A stretch of 64,000 bases of DNA from Hygrophila difformis (taxonomy: Eukaryota; Streptophyta; Magnoliopsida; Lamiales; Acanthaceae): assembly GCA_030278955.1 (NCBI GenBank), contig JAOANR010000002.1, positions 10,033,982-10,097,981 on the forward strand. The letters are read 5' to 3'. This document shows, in pieces, positions 22,608 to 34,074 of this stretch (positions are counted from its first letter, which is position 1; every line of letters starts with the position of its first letter). The notes beneath the pieces were generated by a model. That model ran no database searches. It had not been told where the DNA came from and was given only the letters and a program-made list of their open reading frames with translations. The position numbers and the translations under genes were made by a program.

Positions 22608-23495
22608 GCTGACCTTCCTCAACACAAGAAATATTCCAGATTCTTACACACTTGGACATTTTGCTGGGAAACAAAAAGAAGGAGGAGAAGGTTCTCCACC
22701 CCTTAAGGGTTAGGTAGGTAGTTTAGTTTAGTTAGTTTATTTTCAAGCTTGTAATGTAGTTTTATTGCTTTGAGTTTAGTTTATTTTTCATAGAAGCTTG
22801 TTAACACCCTTAGTGTAGCCATTACCATAAACTTTAAATGCTTTGTAGTTAAAATGAACCCTACCTTCAAGCTAATGATGGTTTTAGGGTTATTTATTGC
22901 TTTCAATTGTCAATACAAGAAAGAATCCAGAGATGGGTTTTTATTTCAAATGTTTGGCACTTATTTAATGCTTTCCTTAGGAATAAATGTTAGAATGTTT
23001 GCTTGTTTCAACTAGGTTACATTTATTATGTCCTAGTTGACTTACATTCTCAATAAATGCTGTTTAGTGGGTTTTTGGCTTGTTCTCACACCTTAGTGAT
23101 TCAAATGAGTGTTCTTAGGTTTTAGATGATTTTAGGCTTGTTAGAACTTAATTCTATGTTTATTAGGTTGCTGTTTTAGTCTCTGTATGTTAGCTTATTG
23201 TTGCCTTAGATAATGTAAGTGTTCTTATTTTTAAGCATGTGTTCTTATTTATTTATTAGATGTTTAAGTCTTGGATCATTGATTGCCTGTTTGTAGTATT
23301 AAGGTTTGTTTCATGCCAATACCTGCTAGCTACGTAACCTAGGTCTATTTTCCTTAAAAACACTCATTAGTGTGGCTGTGAGGTGACATTGATGTAAAAT
23401 GAAGGATTTGGTAAATCTTATCCATCATGAACCACACAATGTAAACCGAACCTACACTTATGAGTTCCAAATATCTTTTATAAGAGAAAAGACAT

Positions 23496-24072
23496 GCAAT
23501 TCGATTTGAGGCAATTCGGTCTAAACCGAATTGCCCATGAGAATGGAACTACATGGAAAAAATATTGGTTGAATGCCTTATCTAAAAATTCATATGCAAT
23601 TCGATCTAGGCAATTCGGTCTATACCGAATTGCCCATGAGACCGAATTGCATAGCAAAAAGTGTTGTCTTCATATGGTTTCTATGCAATTCGGTCTAGGC
23701 AATTCGGTTTAGACCGAATTGCTCATATAGACCGAATTGACTTTGGAAACTACATTGTATGCATTCCATCCCTTCATGCCTTAGTCTATTTTCTTTGTCT
23801 TACCAATTCGAATTGTCCAATTCGGTCTAGACCGAATTCAGTTGGCAATTCGAATCACCCTCTTTTTGGGGTAAATGCCTTAACCAAATTTGAGTAAAGT
23901 GATGACTTCATCAATTCGAATTGTGCAATTCGGTTCAGACCGAATTGCACTGACAATTCGAATTAGAGGATGCTTCATGCCTTTACAAGGATTAATTGGG
24001 TACGGTATTACTTCATACCTCATGCATCCTCAATTCGGTTTATTTTGCATTTTGCCCAATAGACCGAATTGC
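23496..24072. repeat. A1 LTR palindrome array 2 (downstream of TATA)
   Basis: Repeated CAATTCGGTCTA half-sites facing TAGACCGAATTG, spaced by unique filler of 40-80 bp. Confidence 0.85.
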
Positions 24073-25997
24073 TTTCTTCCTTCTATTTTAAAACTCCAAA
24101 AATATTTTATTTCTGGAGTTGTGTAAGTTGCATGGGTGTATTGGGCTTAGGCCCAATCACACCCAATTTTATCTATTACACATCTCAACCCATCAGTGTC
24201 TATTTATTGTGTGATTAACACTCACACGATACCAAAAACATTTTCTTAATCTTGTTTATTTTCCCTTTCATTGTGTGTATGAATGGGTAATAAGAAATAT
24301 CACTGATCAATGTTGGCGAAAAGGTCTCTTCACCGGGATAACGATTAGCTCGTCTTCTGTGTATTAATTATTACTTGTTATTTTGCATGGTCTGATTAGT
24401 GGTTGGTGGAAGCTACGGCGAAAAGGTCTCTTCATGGAGATAACGATTAGTCACTCAGCCAACTCCTAATTAGATACAGTTTTCTTTTCTTTACCTTAAT
24501 TTCAAGCCTGAATCTAGAGTTGTATTAATTATAGATGATATATGCCAATGTCATCTATTAATTATTACAGTAATAGAACATGTGGGTTTTCATCCAATTT
24601 CACAGATAGTGAAGTCTAAGATGACAACGGCAACTGTCATTTAAGGCATTCTTCTGTCTAAAAATCATTCCATCTGGAATACTCGGGACCCGGATAGCAG
24701 ATGTTTGCCATCCGGATAACCCCAATTATTTCTGGCAATTCCTTTAGCCATTTTCTTCTTATCTCAGGCTAATTCATCCGTGTGTATCATATTCTGTCTA
24801 ACCCCGCCATATATTTTGGGGTATTTTATTTTACTTCACATATACATGTATGCATGATACTATTATGTAGATATTGTGGTCTATAATATTTTGGAGATCA
24901 TTCTCCTTGGACATAGAAGTCTTGATTTAATCAGATGCTGCATAATAAATTTCCACAAAAATCACTTTATAAAATCCGGATCTGAGTAAGGGATAATTTC
25001 ACAGTTATGACTAATTCATCTTCTACTGGGGGTTGATTTTGAGAACTTAGAAGCAGAGTCAGCGATTAGGTCTCTCCTAGACTGAAAGGATCTGTGTTTT
25101 AGTTGAGAGTTTAGTACCTGTTTAGGGAATGATTTTCAAATATCCATTTGTTTCTCAAAATTACTGTGTGTTGCAAAATCTTCTATTAAATATTGCATCG
25201 AATCAGTATCCACTTGGATTCGGATCAGATGTGATAAATAATATTAGAGGAACAACATATAGGCCTTGATTAATTTCTAAGGTAGGGTAGAGTATTCTTT
25301 CAACTACTATCTTCTCTCACCAAAGCCTAAAATTGAGTCTCGGGTGAGTACATTCAGAATAGATCTTCATAGGTCTGTTCCACTCATGTTTGTATCTCAT
25401 AACTAACCGGATGTTATAAGCCCTGTGGCTTACTGATATTTGGGAAGTTCCAAATCTGCATCTGGTCACCAAGACTAGGGGCTCTTTTATAATAACGGAA
25501 TGTGATGATCTTTTAAGACTTCCGAGTGATAGGTTTTAAATGCTTTCTTTACTGCTTTCTTTACCGCTTTCTTTAAAACGCTTTCATAGGGGTCACTCGG
25601 AAGAATTAGAGGTTGGCCGCCGGTTGTAAGGTCTAAGAGTTATGGATTAGTTCGGGGTTAGATTTGGACTTTGGGTATGATAAGGGGGATGATAGGAGTA
25701 CTTGGCATACCAACTAATGATATGTTAGGTGTTGCTTGTCCACCACAGATAAACGACACGCTCTGACGGGAGCAGTTGTAAGTCTGTGGTATCTTAGAAT
25801 TTGTTGTCTTAAGAGCATGTAAACTCTTGCTGTAAGTACCTGTCTGTTAAAGGTAACATAGTATAGAGAGCATGAGAGTTAGCTAACTGGAGGATTATCT
25901 CAAACTCAGATCTGTGTAATTAAAACGGAAGTTCAATTGTGTCTCATCTGAATCTTGTCCAATCTTTATTATTTTCTCCCTGTCCCTTCTGTCACTT

Positions 25998-26145
25998 TTT
26001 AAATCTGCTTTCGTAGAGTAATTTTATCTGCTTTCTTAGCATAATTTTACATTGCTTTCTTAAAATAGATTTAATTGCTTTCATAGATATAATTTAATCC
26101 GCTTTGTAGTGTAAATTTAATTGCTTTCATAATCTAGTTTAAATT
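25998..26145 (+). repeat. GCTTTC-led tandem repeats in the A1 LTR
   Basis: Five or six imperfect 25-30 bp units each begin with GCTTTC or GCTTTG and continue with a TAATTTAAT-like tail. The homologous tract in A2 lies at about 29995-30095 (and 45268-45368) in the opposite orientation. Confidence 0.65.
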
Positions 26146-26210
26146 ATGTCAAGTAGTTGTTAGAAATCATTGCAAAACTTGAACCGAGTAACCGAGTGGA
26201 AAATCTTAGT

Positions 26211-26321
26211 AAACGACGTGGGCCCTGCTTCTATCGCACATCCTCCAGTGAACGATCCGGTCTTACTATAAATTACTGCAATTTTTGACACCGTGCGCTT
26301 TCGGGGGCACACTTTCTTAAC
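26211..26321 (+). promoter_or_regulatory. Strongly conserved LTR block shared by A1 and A2
   Basis: About 110 nt (from AAACGACGTGGG to TTTCTTAAC) differ from the A2 LTR (29812-29923 and 45085-45196, minus) at only about four positions by eye, while the flanking LTR sequence is highly diverged. It contains ACTATAAATTACTGC. It may be an R/U5 RNA element; the function is unknown. Confidence 0.6.
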
Positions 26322-26505
26322 ACGAGTAATAAAAACGTGACAACCTATAATATATCCCTAATCCCAACTCCATCTTCATAAATTGGTTTCACTAAATAAA
26401 ATTGAAAACCAGGATTATGATTTTTCAGAAAATACTCATATAGTGGGAATGTGTTAAAAGTTTCATGGCAAGGAACTTCAGGACATGGAATTATGAAAAG
26501 TTTCA

Positions 26506-26522
26506 TGGCGCCGTTGTCGGGG
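26506..26522 (+). other. Second PBS-like sequence inside the A1 LTR
   Basis: TGGCGCCGTTGTCGGGG differs from the true primer site (26812-26828) at one base and also follows AAAAGTTTCA. A third partial copy (GCCGGGG...CAGCGCCGTTT) occurs near 26643-26670. Confidence 0.75.
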
Positions 26523-26811
26523 ACCTTCAGTGTGGCAGACACATGCAATAAATGATACTATATTAAGTATTGAGCATTGATGTCTGTCAAGATTGAACTG
26601 TCTATCCCGGCTGCAACATGAAATTTGTCAAAAGTTTCATGCCGGGGAGGTCCACAGCGCCGTTTGAAATCAAAGTATCCCACATGAGTAATAAAAAGGG
26701 AAATATACCCTTAAACCCCTTTCCCACGAATCATAACTCTTTTCTTTTAATAAATTTAACTTGGGATATTTTATAAAAAGCTCGTGTTGACGAAATGTGT
26801 TAAAAGTTTCA

Positions 26812-26828
26812 TGGCGCCGTTGCCGGGG
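26812..26828 (+). other. Primer binding site of A1 (tRNA-Asp)
   Basis: TGGCGCCGTTGCCGGGG, directly abutting the LTR, is complementary to the 3' end of plant tRNA-Asp including CCA. Confidence 0.9.
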
Positions 26829-26957
26829 TGGATGCAGCGCCGTTTATTAAGAGAACTACACTCCTGATTTACTCATAGATAGTTTTTGTATATATTCCTG
26901 AATCATTACTAACCTGGGGGTTGTGCAGGTGCTGTCAAATCTTGATACAAACTGCTT

Positions 26958-28652
26958 ATGCAAAGGAGAATGGCCACATTGCCTGAGCTACCGTTCGATC
27001 TAGAAATAGAAAGGACCGCTCGCCAACTGAGGGCGCAAGCCAGACGAAGGAAAGAGCAAGAAGCCCGAACTCGTACCTCACCCGAAACCACAAGCAGCGA
27101 AATATCCGATATGGCAGAGAACCAAGACATTCCCCCGATCTTACCAATAGACCAACCACCCAATAATCCTGGTAATGGAGCTGATGGGGGTATGGTAGAG
27201 CACTCGAATCGTGGTAACGAGGAGGAAAATCTACCTAATCCAAATCAGCAACAGTATCAGCAGTTCCACCAACAACCACCACCCCCTTACCAATATAACC
27301 AACAAAACCAAAATATACCAAACCAGCAGTACCAAAATCAAGCCTTCAATCAGGACCAATTCCAAAACAACCCTCATGCTCCCGATAACATTTTTCAACA
27401 GAATCCCAACTATCATCAGCAGTATCAAAACCAAGCAGAGCAAGGAAATCAACAGCAGCAAGCAGCAGCCGATTTTATGCAGCCCATAGTGGAACCCTAT
27501 CTGGATAGGCCTGGGAGAGCACAATTTCCTGCACGCAATTTTGAGCTCAAACCGGCACTCATCAACTTGGTGCAAAACAACCAATTTTGCGGTGCAAATC
27601 ATGAGGATCCCCATGATCATCTCCAAACCTTCCTGAAGCTCTGCGACACAATCAAAAATCAGGGAGTCTCACCTGATGCTATAAGACTAATGTTGTTTCC
27701 CTTTTCTTTGTTTAGTGGTGCCAGGGATTGGTATAAATCATTGCCCATAAATCAGAGGAGTAGCTGGGCAGATTTGGTGAGGAGTTTTCTGTTAAAATAT
27801 TTTCCTGAATCTAAGATAGACGAGGGACGAGAGAAAATAGGAGAGTTCAAGATGAAGCCGGACGAGTCATTGTATGACGCAAAGGAAAGGTTCGCTAGCC
27901 TCTTGAGGCGATGCCCCCAACACGGATACCAACCATGGGAGCAACTGAGGAAATTCTATGGAGGACTTACTCATCCATGGAGAATGATGTTGGACGCTGC
28001 AGGCGGAAGACATCTACTCCATTTGCCTATGGATCAAGCCTGGGAAAAGATTGAGACAATGTCTGTCAACAGATCTATGTTGAACAGCGGTGACAAGAAG
28101 GCGGACCCTCCTAGAAAAGTTTTCGCTGTGAGTGAAGGAAAAACGGATTTTGAAAAATTGCAGGAACAGGTAGCTGCGATACAGTTAGGACAGGAGAAAG
28201 GAAAGGGAGCAGGTACTTCTCAGGCAGGAACCTCATCTAGCCAAGTGCAAGCACAGCAACCGGGAGCAATTTGTGGGCTATGTCAGGGACCACATCCAAC
28301 TGACACATGCCAACAACTAGCTACCGAAAGCTGCAATTACGCAGGGAACTACCAAAACCGCCACCCCAACCTCTCCTATTCTAACAACAATGCACTCAAT
28401 GCGCATTTGTTGACACAGCCAAACCAGCCTAACCAGTTCGCAAACCAGAACCTTCAGCAGAACTTCAGACCTCAGAACCAAGGATTCGTTCAGCAGAGAG
28501 TTCAGAACTTCCAGAATCAGAACCAGAATTTTAAACCCATATCCAACAGAGACCCAACCAAAACCAAGGCCAGAATTTCTAAAACTTCCAAGCCCAACCT
28601 GATCAGAATCAGCAATACAACCAAAAGCCACCATCTCACCTGGAGAATTTGA
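26958..28652 (+). CDS. gag: Gag of A1 (frameshifted near its C-terminus)
   Basis: Athila-like capsid precursor, 564 codons open. The start MQRR is shared with A2 Gag. Order: a basic N-terminus (about 20-40), a long Gln/Asn/Pro-rich low-complexity stretch (about 90-170), the retrotransposon-gag domain (about 180-340; [50 protein letters not shown]), and a zinc-knuckle-like CGLCQGPHPTDTC near 435. Beyond about residue 525 the frame departs from A2; the expected continuation is in the next entry, so a one-base indel near 28540-28630 is inferred. The QN-rich segments could drive condensation of particles, but this is inference. Confidence 0.88.
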   Translation: MQRRMATLPELPFDLEIERTARQLRAQARRRKEQEARTRTSPETTSSEISDMAENQDIPPILPIDQPPNNPGNGADGGMVEHSNRGNEEENLPNPNQQQYQQFHQQPPPPYQYNQQNQNIPNQQYQNQAFNQDQFQNNPHAPDNIFQQNPNYHQQYQNQAEQGNQQQQAAADFMQPIVEPYLDRPGRAQFPARNFELKPALINLVQNNQFCGANHEDPHDHLQTFLKLCDTIKNQGVSPDAIRLMLFPFSLFSGARDWYKSLPINQRSSWADLVRSFLLKYFPESKIDEGREKIGEFKMKPDESLYDAKERFASLLRRCPQHGYQPWEQLRKFYGGLTHPWRMMLDAAGGRHLLHLPMDQAWEKIETMSVNRSMLNSGDKKADPPRKVFAVSEGKTDFEKLQEQVAAIQLGQEKGKGAGTSQAGTSSSQVQAQQPGAICGLCQGPHPTDTCQQLATESCNYAGNYQNRHPNLSYSNNNALNAHLLTQPNQPNQFANQNLQQNFRPQNQGFVQQRVQNFQNQNQNFKPISNRDPTKTKARISKTSKPNLIRISNTTKSHHLTWRI

Positions 28653-29363
28653 TGACTGAGTTCATTTCCAATCAAAGGGAGATAAACCAGCAATTGCAGT
28701 CATCAATCAAAAATGTGGAGACACAGGTCACCCAGTTGGCTAAGGAATTGCAGAACCGAGGGAAAGGAACACTGCTGAGCAGCACTGAAGCCAACCCGCA
28801 ATGCAAGGCAATCACATTGCGGGGAGGCAAGACTCTGAAAGGAAATGTGGGATCTGCAAAGAAGAAAGCTATGAAAGTAAAGGTTTCATTGGAGGTGGAA
28901 AAGGAAAAGGGAAAGGTTGAAGGAGATGAAAGTGTTGAGCTGGTAAAGGATAAATCAGATACAGCTAACTCGCAGGCTGAAGCTGCAAATGAAGCTGAAG
29001 AGGGTATGGGTGAAGGTACAACTTCCTTCTCTTTACCACCAAAAATAGATAATAATAAGTACATGCCAAGGGTGACGTACCCTGCACGTCTTAAAAATAA
29101 GGAACATGACCTTAAATTCAAGAAATTTCTAGAACGGTTAAAGTCTGTAGAGATAACCATTCCTCTCGTGGAAATGATTTCAGAAATTCCCACCTATGCT
29201 AAGTTCTTGAAAGAATTGATTTCAGGGAAAAGACATAGAGCAGGAGGAGGTGATCATTCTCAACAGCACATGCAGTGCCATAGTTCAAAGGAAGCTACCT
29301 GAAAAGAAAGAGGACCCTGGGTGTTGCATGCTACCAGTACAGATTGGAAAGGCCAAAGTGAGC
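28649..29363 (+). pseudogene. A1 gag C-terminus and start of protease region
   Basis: The frame 28649-29302 continues Gag-Pol (LENLMTEFISNQREINQQL homology to A2). It has a coiled-coil-like helix, a charged linker and the conserved [21 protein letters not shown] block. A one-base loss near 29233 shifts the frame (GKRHRAGG instead of the A2 GKRQVEQEE). Homology then continues in another frame until A2 inserts after 29363, at the duplicated TGAGC. The frame resumes at 49353. Confidence 0.85.
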
Positions 29364-32256
29364 TGAAACTTTTGACAAGTTTCGTTAACCCGAGCTTTTT
29401 CTAAAATTATACCAGGTTAGATTTATTAAATGAAAAGTGTTATGATTCGCGGGAAAGGGTTTAGGGATATATCAAGATTATTAGTCGTTTTATTACTCAA
29501 GTATGGTGCTTTGGTTTCAAATGGCGCGGTGGTCCTCTCTGTCATGAAATGTTGACAAATCTCATGGCATAGCCGGGATAGATCGACCTTCAGCCTGTCA
29601 CACTGAGGGTCTCCGGCAAGTATGCCATGACACTTCTCATCAATTCTTGCCATGAGAGTTCCTGCCATGAAACTTTTGACAGATTCCCACTACATGAGTA
29701 TTTTCCGAAAAATCATGGTCCTGGTTTAGATTTTATTTAATGAAACCAATTTATGATGCGGTGTTGTGATTAGGGATATATTTATATGTAGTCATATTTT
29801 TATTGCTCGGAGTTAAGAAACTGTGCTCCCGAAAGCGCACGGAGTCAAAAATTGCAGTAATTTATAGTAAGACCGGATCGTTCACTGGAGGATGTGCGAT
29901 AGAAGCAGGTCCCACGTCGTTTTACTAGATTTTCCATTCGTATTGCTCAATAGGTTTGAAGGGTGATTAACAACTACTGACAGGAATATAAATTAGATCC
30001 AGAAAGCAGTTAAATTATTCTACAAAGCGAATAAATCTATTCTAGAAAGCGGATAAGAATTATTCTAGGAATGCGGTAAACATTATCTACGAAAGCAGGG
30101 AAAAGAAGCATTGTGCCAACCGTGAAGTTGAGTCACAATGTGGACAGAAAGGACAGGAGGAAAAGAATGAAAATTGGACAAGGGTGAGATACGGCAATGT
30201 TAAACTTCCATTTTCATACGCAGATCTTTGTTTGGGATAATTCTTTCAGATAGCTAATTATCATGCTCTCAATAAGGCTTTCCCTTTAATAGACAGGTAC
30301 TTGCAGTATGAGTTTACATGTTCTTAAGACCTCAAATTCTAAGATACCACGGATTCGTAACTGCCCTGGCCTGGGTATGTTACTTCATCTGTGGTGGAAA
30401 AGCAACACCCGACACATCATTTATTGAAGTGCCAAGTACCACTATCATTCTCCCATGTCACACCCAAAGATTTGAATCAAGCCCTAAACTATCCCTTAAC
30501 TGTCAATCCTAGTAGCAGTTACACAACTCTCAATACAACCGAGTGACCTCTAATGAAAGCGATTAAAAGAAAGCAGTAAAGAAAGCATTTAAAACCTATC
30601 ACTCGGAGGTTTTGAAAATCTGACCCTGGTAGTAAAAGACAGCTCCCCATCAGAATGAAGGAGTATGGATCAAGAATTCCCGGCCCTCAGTGAACCACTG
30701 ATGTGTTCACTTCCTTCCGGGTGATTATGAGATACAAACTAATGAAACGAACTAATAAATTAGTTCATTCCGGATGCACTCACTCAGGACTCAAAAGTAG
30801 GCTCTGGCAGAAGAGGATAGCAGTTGAAAGAAAACTCAACCCTATCTTGGAAAATAACCAAGGCCTGGATGATGTTCCTCTAAGATTATTTACTACACTG
30901 TATTTGAATCCAAGTGGACCCCATCTCGGTGTAGCATTTAATCTTACATTTCCATCAACCAGCAATTTTGGAAAATAATGGATTTGAAAATCATTCCCTG
31001 TCAGGTACTAGACTCTCAGTTAAAACACAGACCCTTTCAGTCTAGGCGAGACCTAATCGCTGAATCTGCTTCTTAATTTCCCAAAATACAACCCTTGGCA
31101 GAATATGAATTAGTCATAACTGAAGAATTTATCCCTTACTCAGATCCGGATTTTATAAAGAGGTTTTTGTTGGAAATTTATAAAGCAATATCTGTTTAAG
31201 ATCTAGACTTCTATTGTCCAAGGGAAGGATCCCAAAATAATTACAGACCACAGTAGTATATAATATTATCATGCATAAAGATATATGGAAGTGTAAAATT
31301 AATTGACCCAAAATATAGATGCGGGTCTAGACAGAAGGTGAAACACAGAATGAAGTGGTCAAGGGACCAAAGTAATGGCAGAGTAATCAGGTGGACTGTA
31401 AACATCTACTGTCCAATTTCCCAATCACTCGGATGGAGCGAATTTTAGACAGCGTAGACCCTATAATGGTGGTGTCAACGCCAGTTGGGCCTCCACTGTC
31501 TGTGAATTCGGATAAAAACCTACATGCTTCCCTTCTATAATGATCATCAGTTGGCATTGACTGATGCCAACTGACTCCCACTACAGATTGGAATTTGGGT
31601 TTGGAAATTAAGATAGAAAAATAAAACTGTATCTGGATGGGAGTCAGTCGAGCAGCTATTATAACCCCGGATGGGCGAACCGCCAAGGCTTCCACTGACA
31701 TCCATCCAGACCATGCAAAATAACAATTAGTAACTAATACCCAGAATACGAGCTAGTTATCCATGAGGGAGTACCCGCCAACATTATTCTGATGTATTCT
31801 TTACTAATGGTTCCACACAACACACAAAGACAAAACAAGAAAGAAAGATCCATTGTATGAGAGACATTGGTTTCTCATGCAAGGTTGTGGATTGGGTCCA
31901 CAATTGATGGTCTTAAATAATCCTTCCTACCATAATTAATTACAGTCCAGATTATCTGTTTAAGCCATCAAGGTTTTGTTTATACAAGAATGTTTTAATG
32001 GCAATTGAACAAAGGTCCTTTAATCATGATGATTATTGAAGAGTGATTATTGCTAATCTCAATTTTTAATCATTAATGAGTCAAGGGTTCAATCAGTTAA
32101 GTGATGCAAATGGAGAATCAAAATTTGGGCAGCATAACACCCTATATTGCAATTCCAGAATGTTACATCCTAACCCGTGGGGCTATGATGTGAGTGTTGC
32201 AATATAAAATAGGGAGAGAATGAAATTTGTTTGAGATCAAATAGAGAGAGAAACCC

Positions 32257-32784
32257 TTGTCGCGATATCATAAATTTTGTCGCGGACCGAGGTCCGCGAC
32301 ATGGACATCCCGACAAGTTTTTAGAATTTTTGGCAGCATAACGCCTCTTTGTCGCTATGCAAGGTTTTGTCGCGGAACGTGGTTCCGCGACAAGGGTGTC
32401 ATCGCGACAAAGTGTTTTCATAAAATTCTAAAGCATTTGAACCCTTGTCGCTATGCATGGAAATTTTGTCGCGGAACGTGGTTCCGCGACAAGGTGTTCC
32501 GCGACAAGGTGTTCAAAGATCAAGGAACATGGCATAATTTTTCTGTCTCGGAATGGGATTTTGTCGCGGAACGTGGCTCCGCGACAAGGTACTCCACGAC
32601 AAGAAGCCATGGGGACAAAATGCAAGAGTTTGGCTCCTTTGTCGCTATGCATGGACAGTTTTGTCGCGGAACGTGGCTCCGCGACAAGGTATTCCGCGAC
32701 AAAGGGTTTTAAATTTGGAGACAAGTGTCTTGAATCACCTTGGTCGCGGAACAGCCATTCTGTCGCGGAACGTGGCTCCGCGCC
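32257..32784. repeat. A2 LTR palindrome array (downstream of TATA)
   Basis: Facing half-sites TTGTCGCGGAAC and GTTCCGCGACAA, in several hairpin units with loops such as GTG, plus single halves and TTGTCGCTATGCA variants. The copy in the other LTR is 47530-48057. Confidence 0.9.
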
Positions 32785-33445
32785 AGAAGGCGGTTGGCGC
32801 CCAAGGTGGTTCAGGACAATAGTCAGAAAAAGCAGAAATGAACAGTGGCATGCAAACAGCGTGATCTCACCCTATTTCAGATCAAAAAGCTATTCTAAGC
32901 TAAAAATAAGCAAGAAACATTCAAAATAAAGAAGAACATGCTTAAACAAAAATAACAAGGGAGGGCAGAATATTAAAATAAAGCAGGGGTCCTAATCTAG
33001 GGTTTGATCACACATTCACACAACATTATCCATAATATGCCAACAGTAAACATGAAGATAACAAAATGGGGGCCAAATGACCCCAAAATGAAAAAGAAAG
33101 CATAAATCCATGGGGTGTGAGACCCATTTCATGATTTGGGACACAAATGATGAATGTTTTCCCATATTATTAAGTGGGTGTTGTTAATACCCATGATTTG
33201 GGTGTTACAAACCCTAAAACAAAAGTTTAGAAACCGAAACATGGTGTAAAGATGGCTATCTAAGCACTGTAAACAGTAAAACACTAAACTAAGCTAAACT
33301 AAGGGCAAAAAATTAAATAATACATGAAAATAAACCTAAACTACTCTACCTAAGAGAGAACTCCTACTGCTTGCCTTCAAGAACCTCTAACAAAATTCCA
33401 ACCAACCAACAACTATTCAACCCTTAGCTCATGGGTGACACCTCA

Positions 33446-33453
33446 TATTTATA
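33446..33453 (-). promoter_or_regulatory. A2 3' LTR TATA box
   Basis: TATAAATA on the minus strand, about 620 bp into the LTR, directly downstream of the palindrome array at 33526-33769. The 5' LTR copy is 48719-48726. Confidence 0.65.
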
Positions 33454-33525
33454 GAAGTGTAACCCTAAGCCCATGGGCCTTGGTTCTAGCCCATTGTGTC
33501 TTAAGACATCACACACATCACAGCT

Positions 33526-33769
33526 TTGTCTCGGAACATCAAGTTGGTCGCGGAACACACTGCATGTGGCAAGGCTTCTCGACTGGGTCTTGTGTCTCTA
33601 TTTGTGCATCTTGGTCGCGGAATGGACCTTTGTCGCGGAACATGCCATCGCGACAAGGGTCATCGCGCCAGGGGCTTGGCTGGTCTCCTCTTCATTTGGG
33701 GCCAGTTGGTCGCGGAACATGCCTTTGTCGCGGAACATGCTATCGCGCCAGGAGGTATTCCGCGACAAA
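33526..33769. repeat. A2 LTR palindrome array (upstream of TATA)
   Basis: Repeated TTGTCGCGGAAC half-sites and ATCGCGACAA/ATCGCGCCA variants, about 75 bp upstream of the TATA box. The 5' LTR copy is 48799-49042. Confidence 0.88.
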
Positions 33770-34074
33770 GGTCTTCCTGGGCCTGCTGAATTGGGCCAGA
33801 TGGGCCGAAAATATTCTTTTTGTGGGCTTTTCTATCTTTTTCCCATCTTTTTGTTTCCTTTTCTTTTTCTCATGTTTTTGGATTTTTCTAACATAAATAT
33901 GCAATAAAATTACATATTTATGTCTTTTTCACACCAGCTTATTATTTTTACAATTATGCATAAATTAGTCCAATTCGACTGCTTTCTTACTTAATGTAAG
34001 ACCAGAATGCGATCAAATGCCCGTTTAAGACACGGAAATGGATTGAAAATAATGGTCATTTTTGGCCATTATCA

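Larger units (their letters stand above)
21773..26811 (+). repeat. 5' LTR of A1 (5039 bp)
   Basis: Starts TGATAATGGCC, as does A2, and ends AAAAGTTTCA next to the primer site. Order: palindrome array 1, TATA box, palindrome array 2, a duplicated GGCGAAAAGGTCTCTTCA motif (about 24315 and 24419), GCTTTCTTTA runs near 25546, a GCTTTC repeat tract (about 25998-26145), a conserved block (26211-26321), and PBS-like duplications near the end. No gene is supported; 26345-26548 (minus) and similar frames lack domains. Confidence 0.88.
29364..34074 (-). repeat. 3' LTR of A2 (4711 bp)
   Basis: Read on the minus strand it starts TGATAATGGCC at 34074 and ends AAAAGTTTCA at 29364. It contains two palindrome arrays (33526-33769 and 32257-32784), a TATA box between them (33446-33453), the conserved block (29812-29923) and several CATGAAACTTTTGACA-like repeats near its end. 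No gene is supported. Frames at 32257-32929 are translations of the palindromes. Confidence 0.95.

Noticed and set aside
23496..24072. Regularly spaced short repeats resembling a CRISPR array
   Set aside because: The repeats are palindromic half-sites of uneven spacing and both orientations in a plant retrotransposon LTR; there are no cas genes and the organism is eukaryotic.
32257..32929. Several overlapping frames of 90-158 aa on both strands in the A2 LTR (repeated in the other LTR)
   Set aside because: They are translations of the TTGTCGCGGAAC palindromes (repeated CRGTW/VAERGSATR wording in all frames) and occur inside an LTR upstream or downstream of its TATA box; no codon-level sign of a gene.
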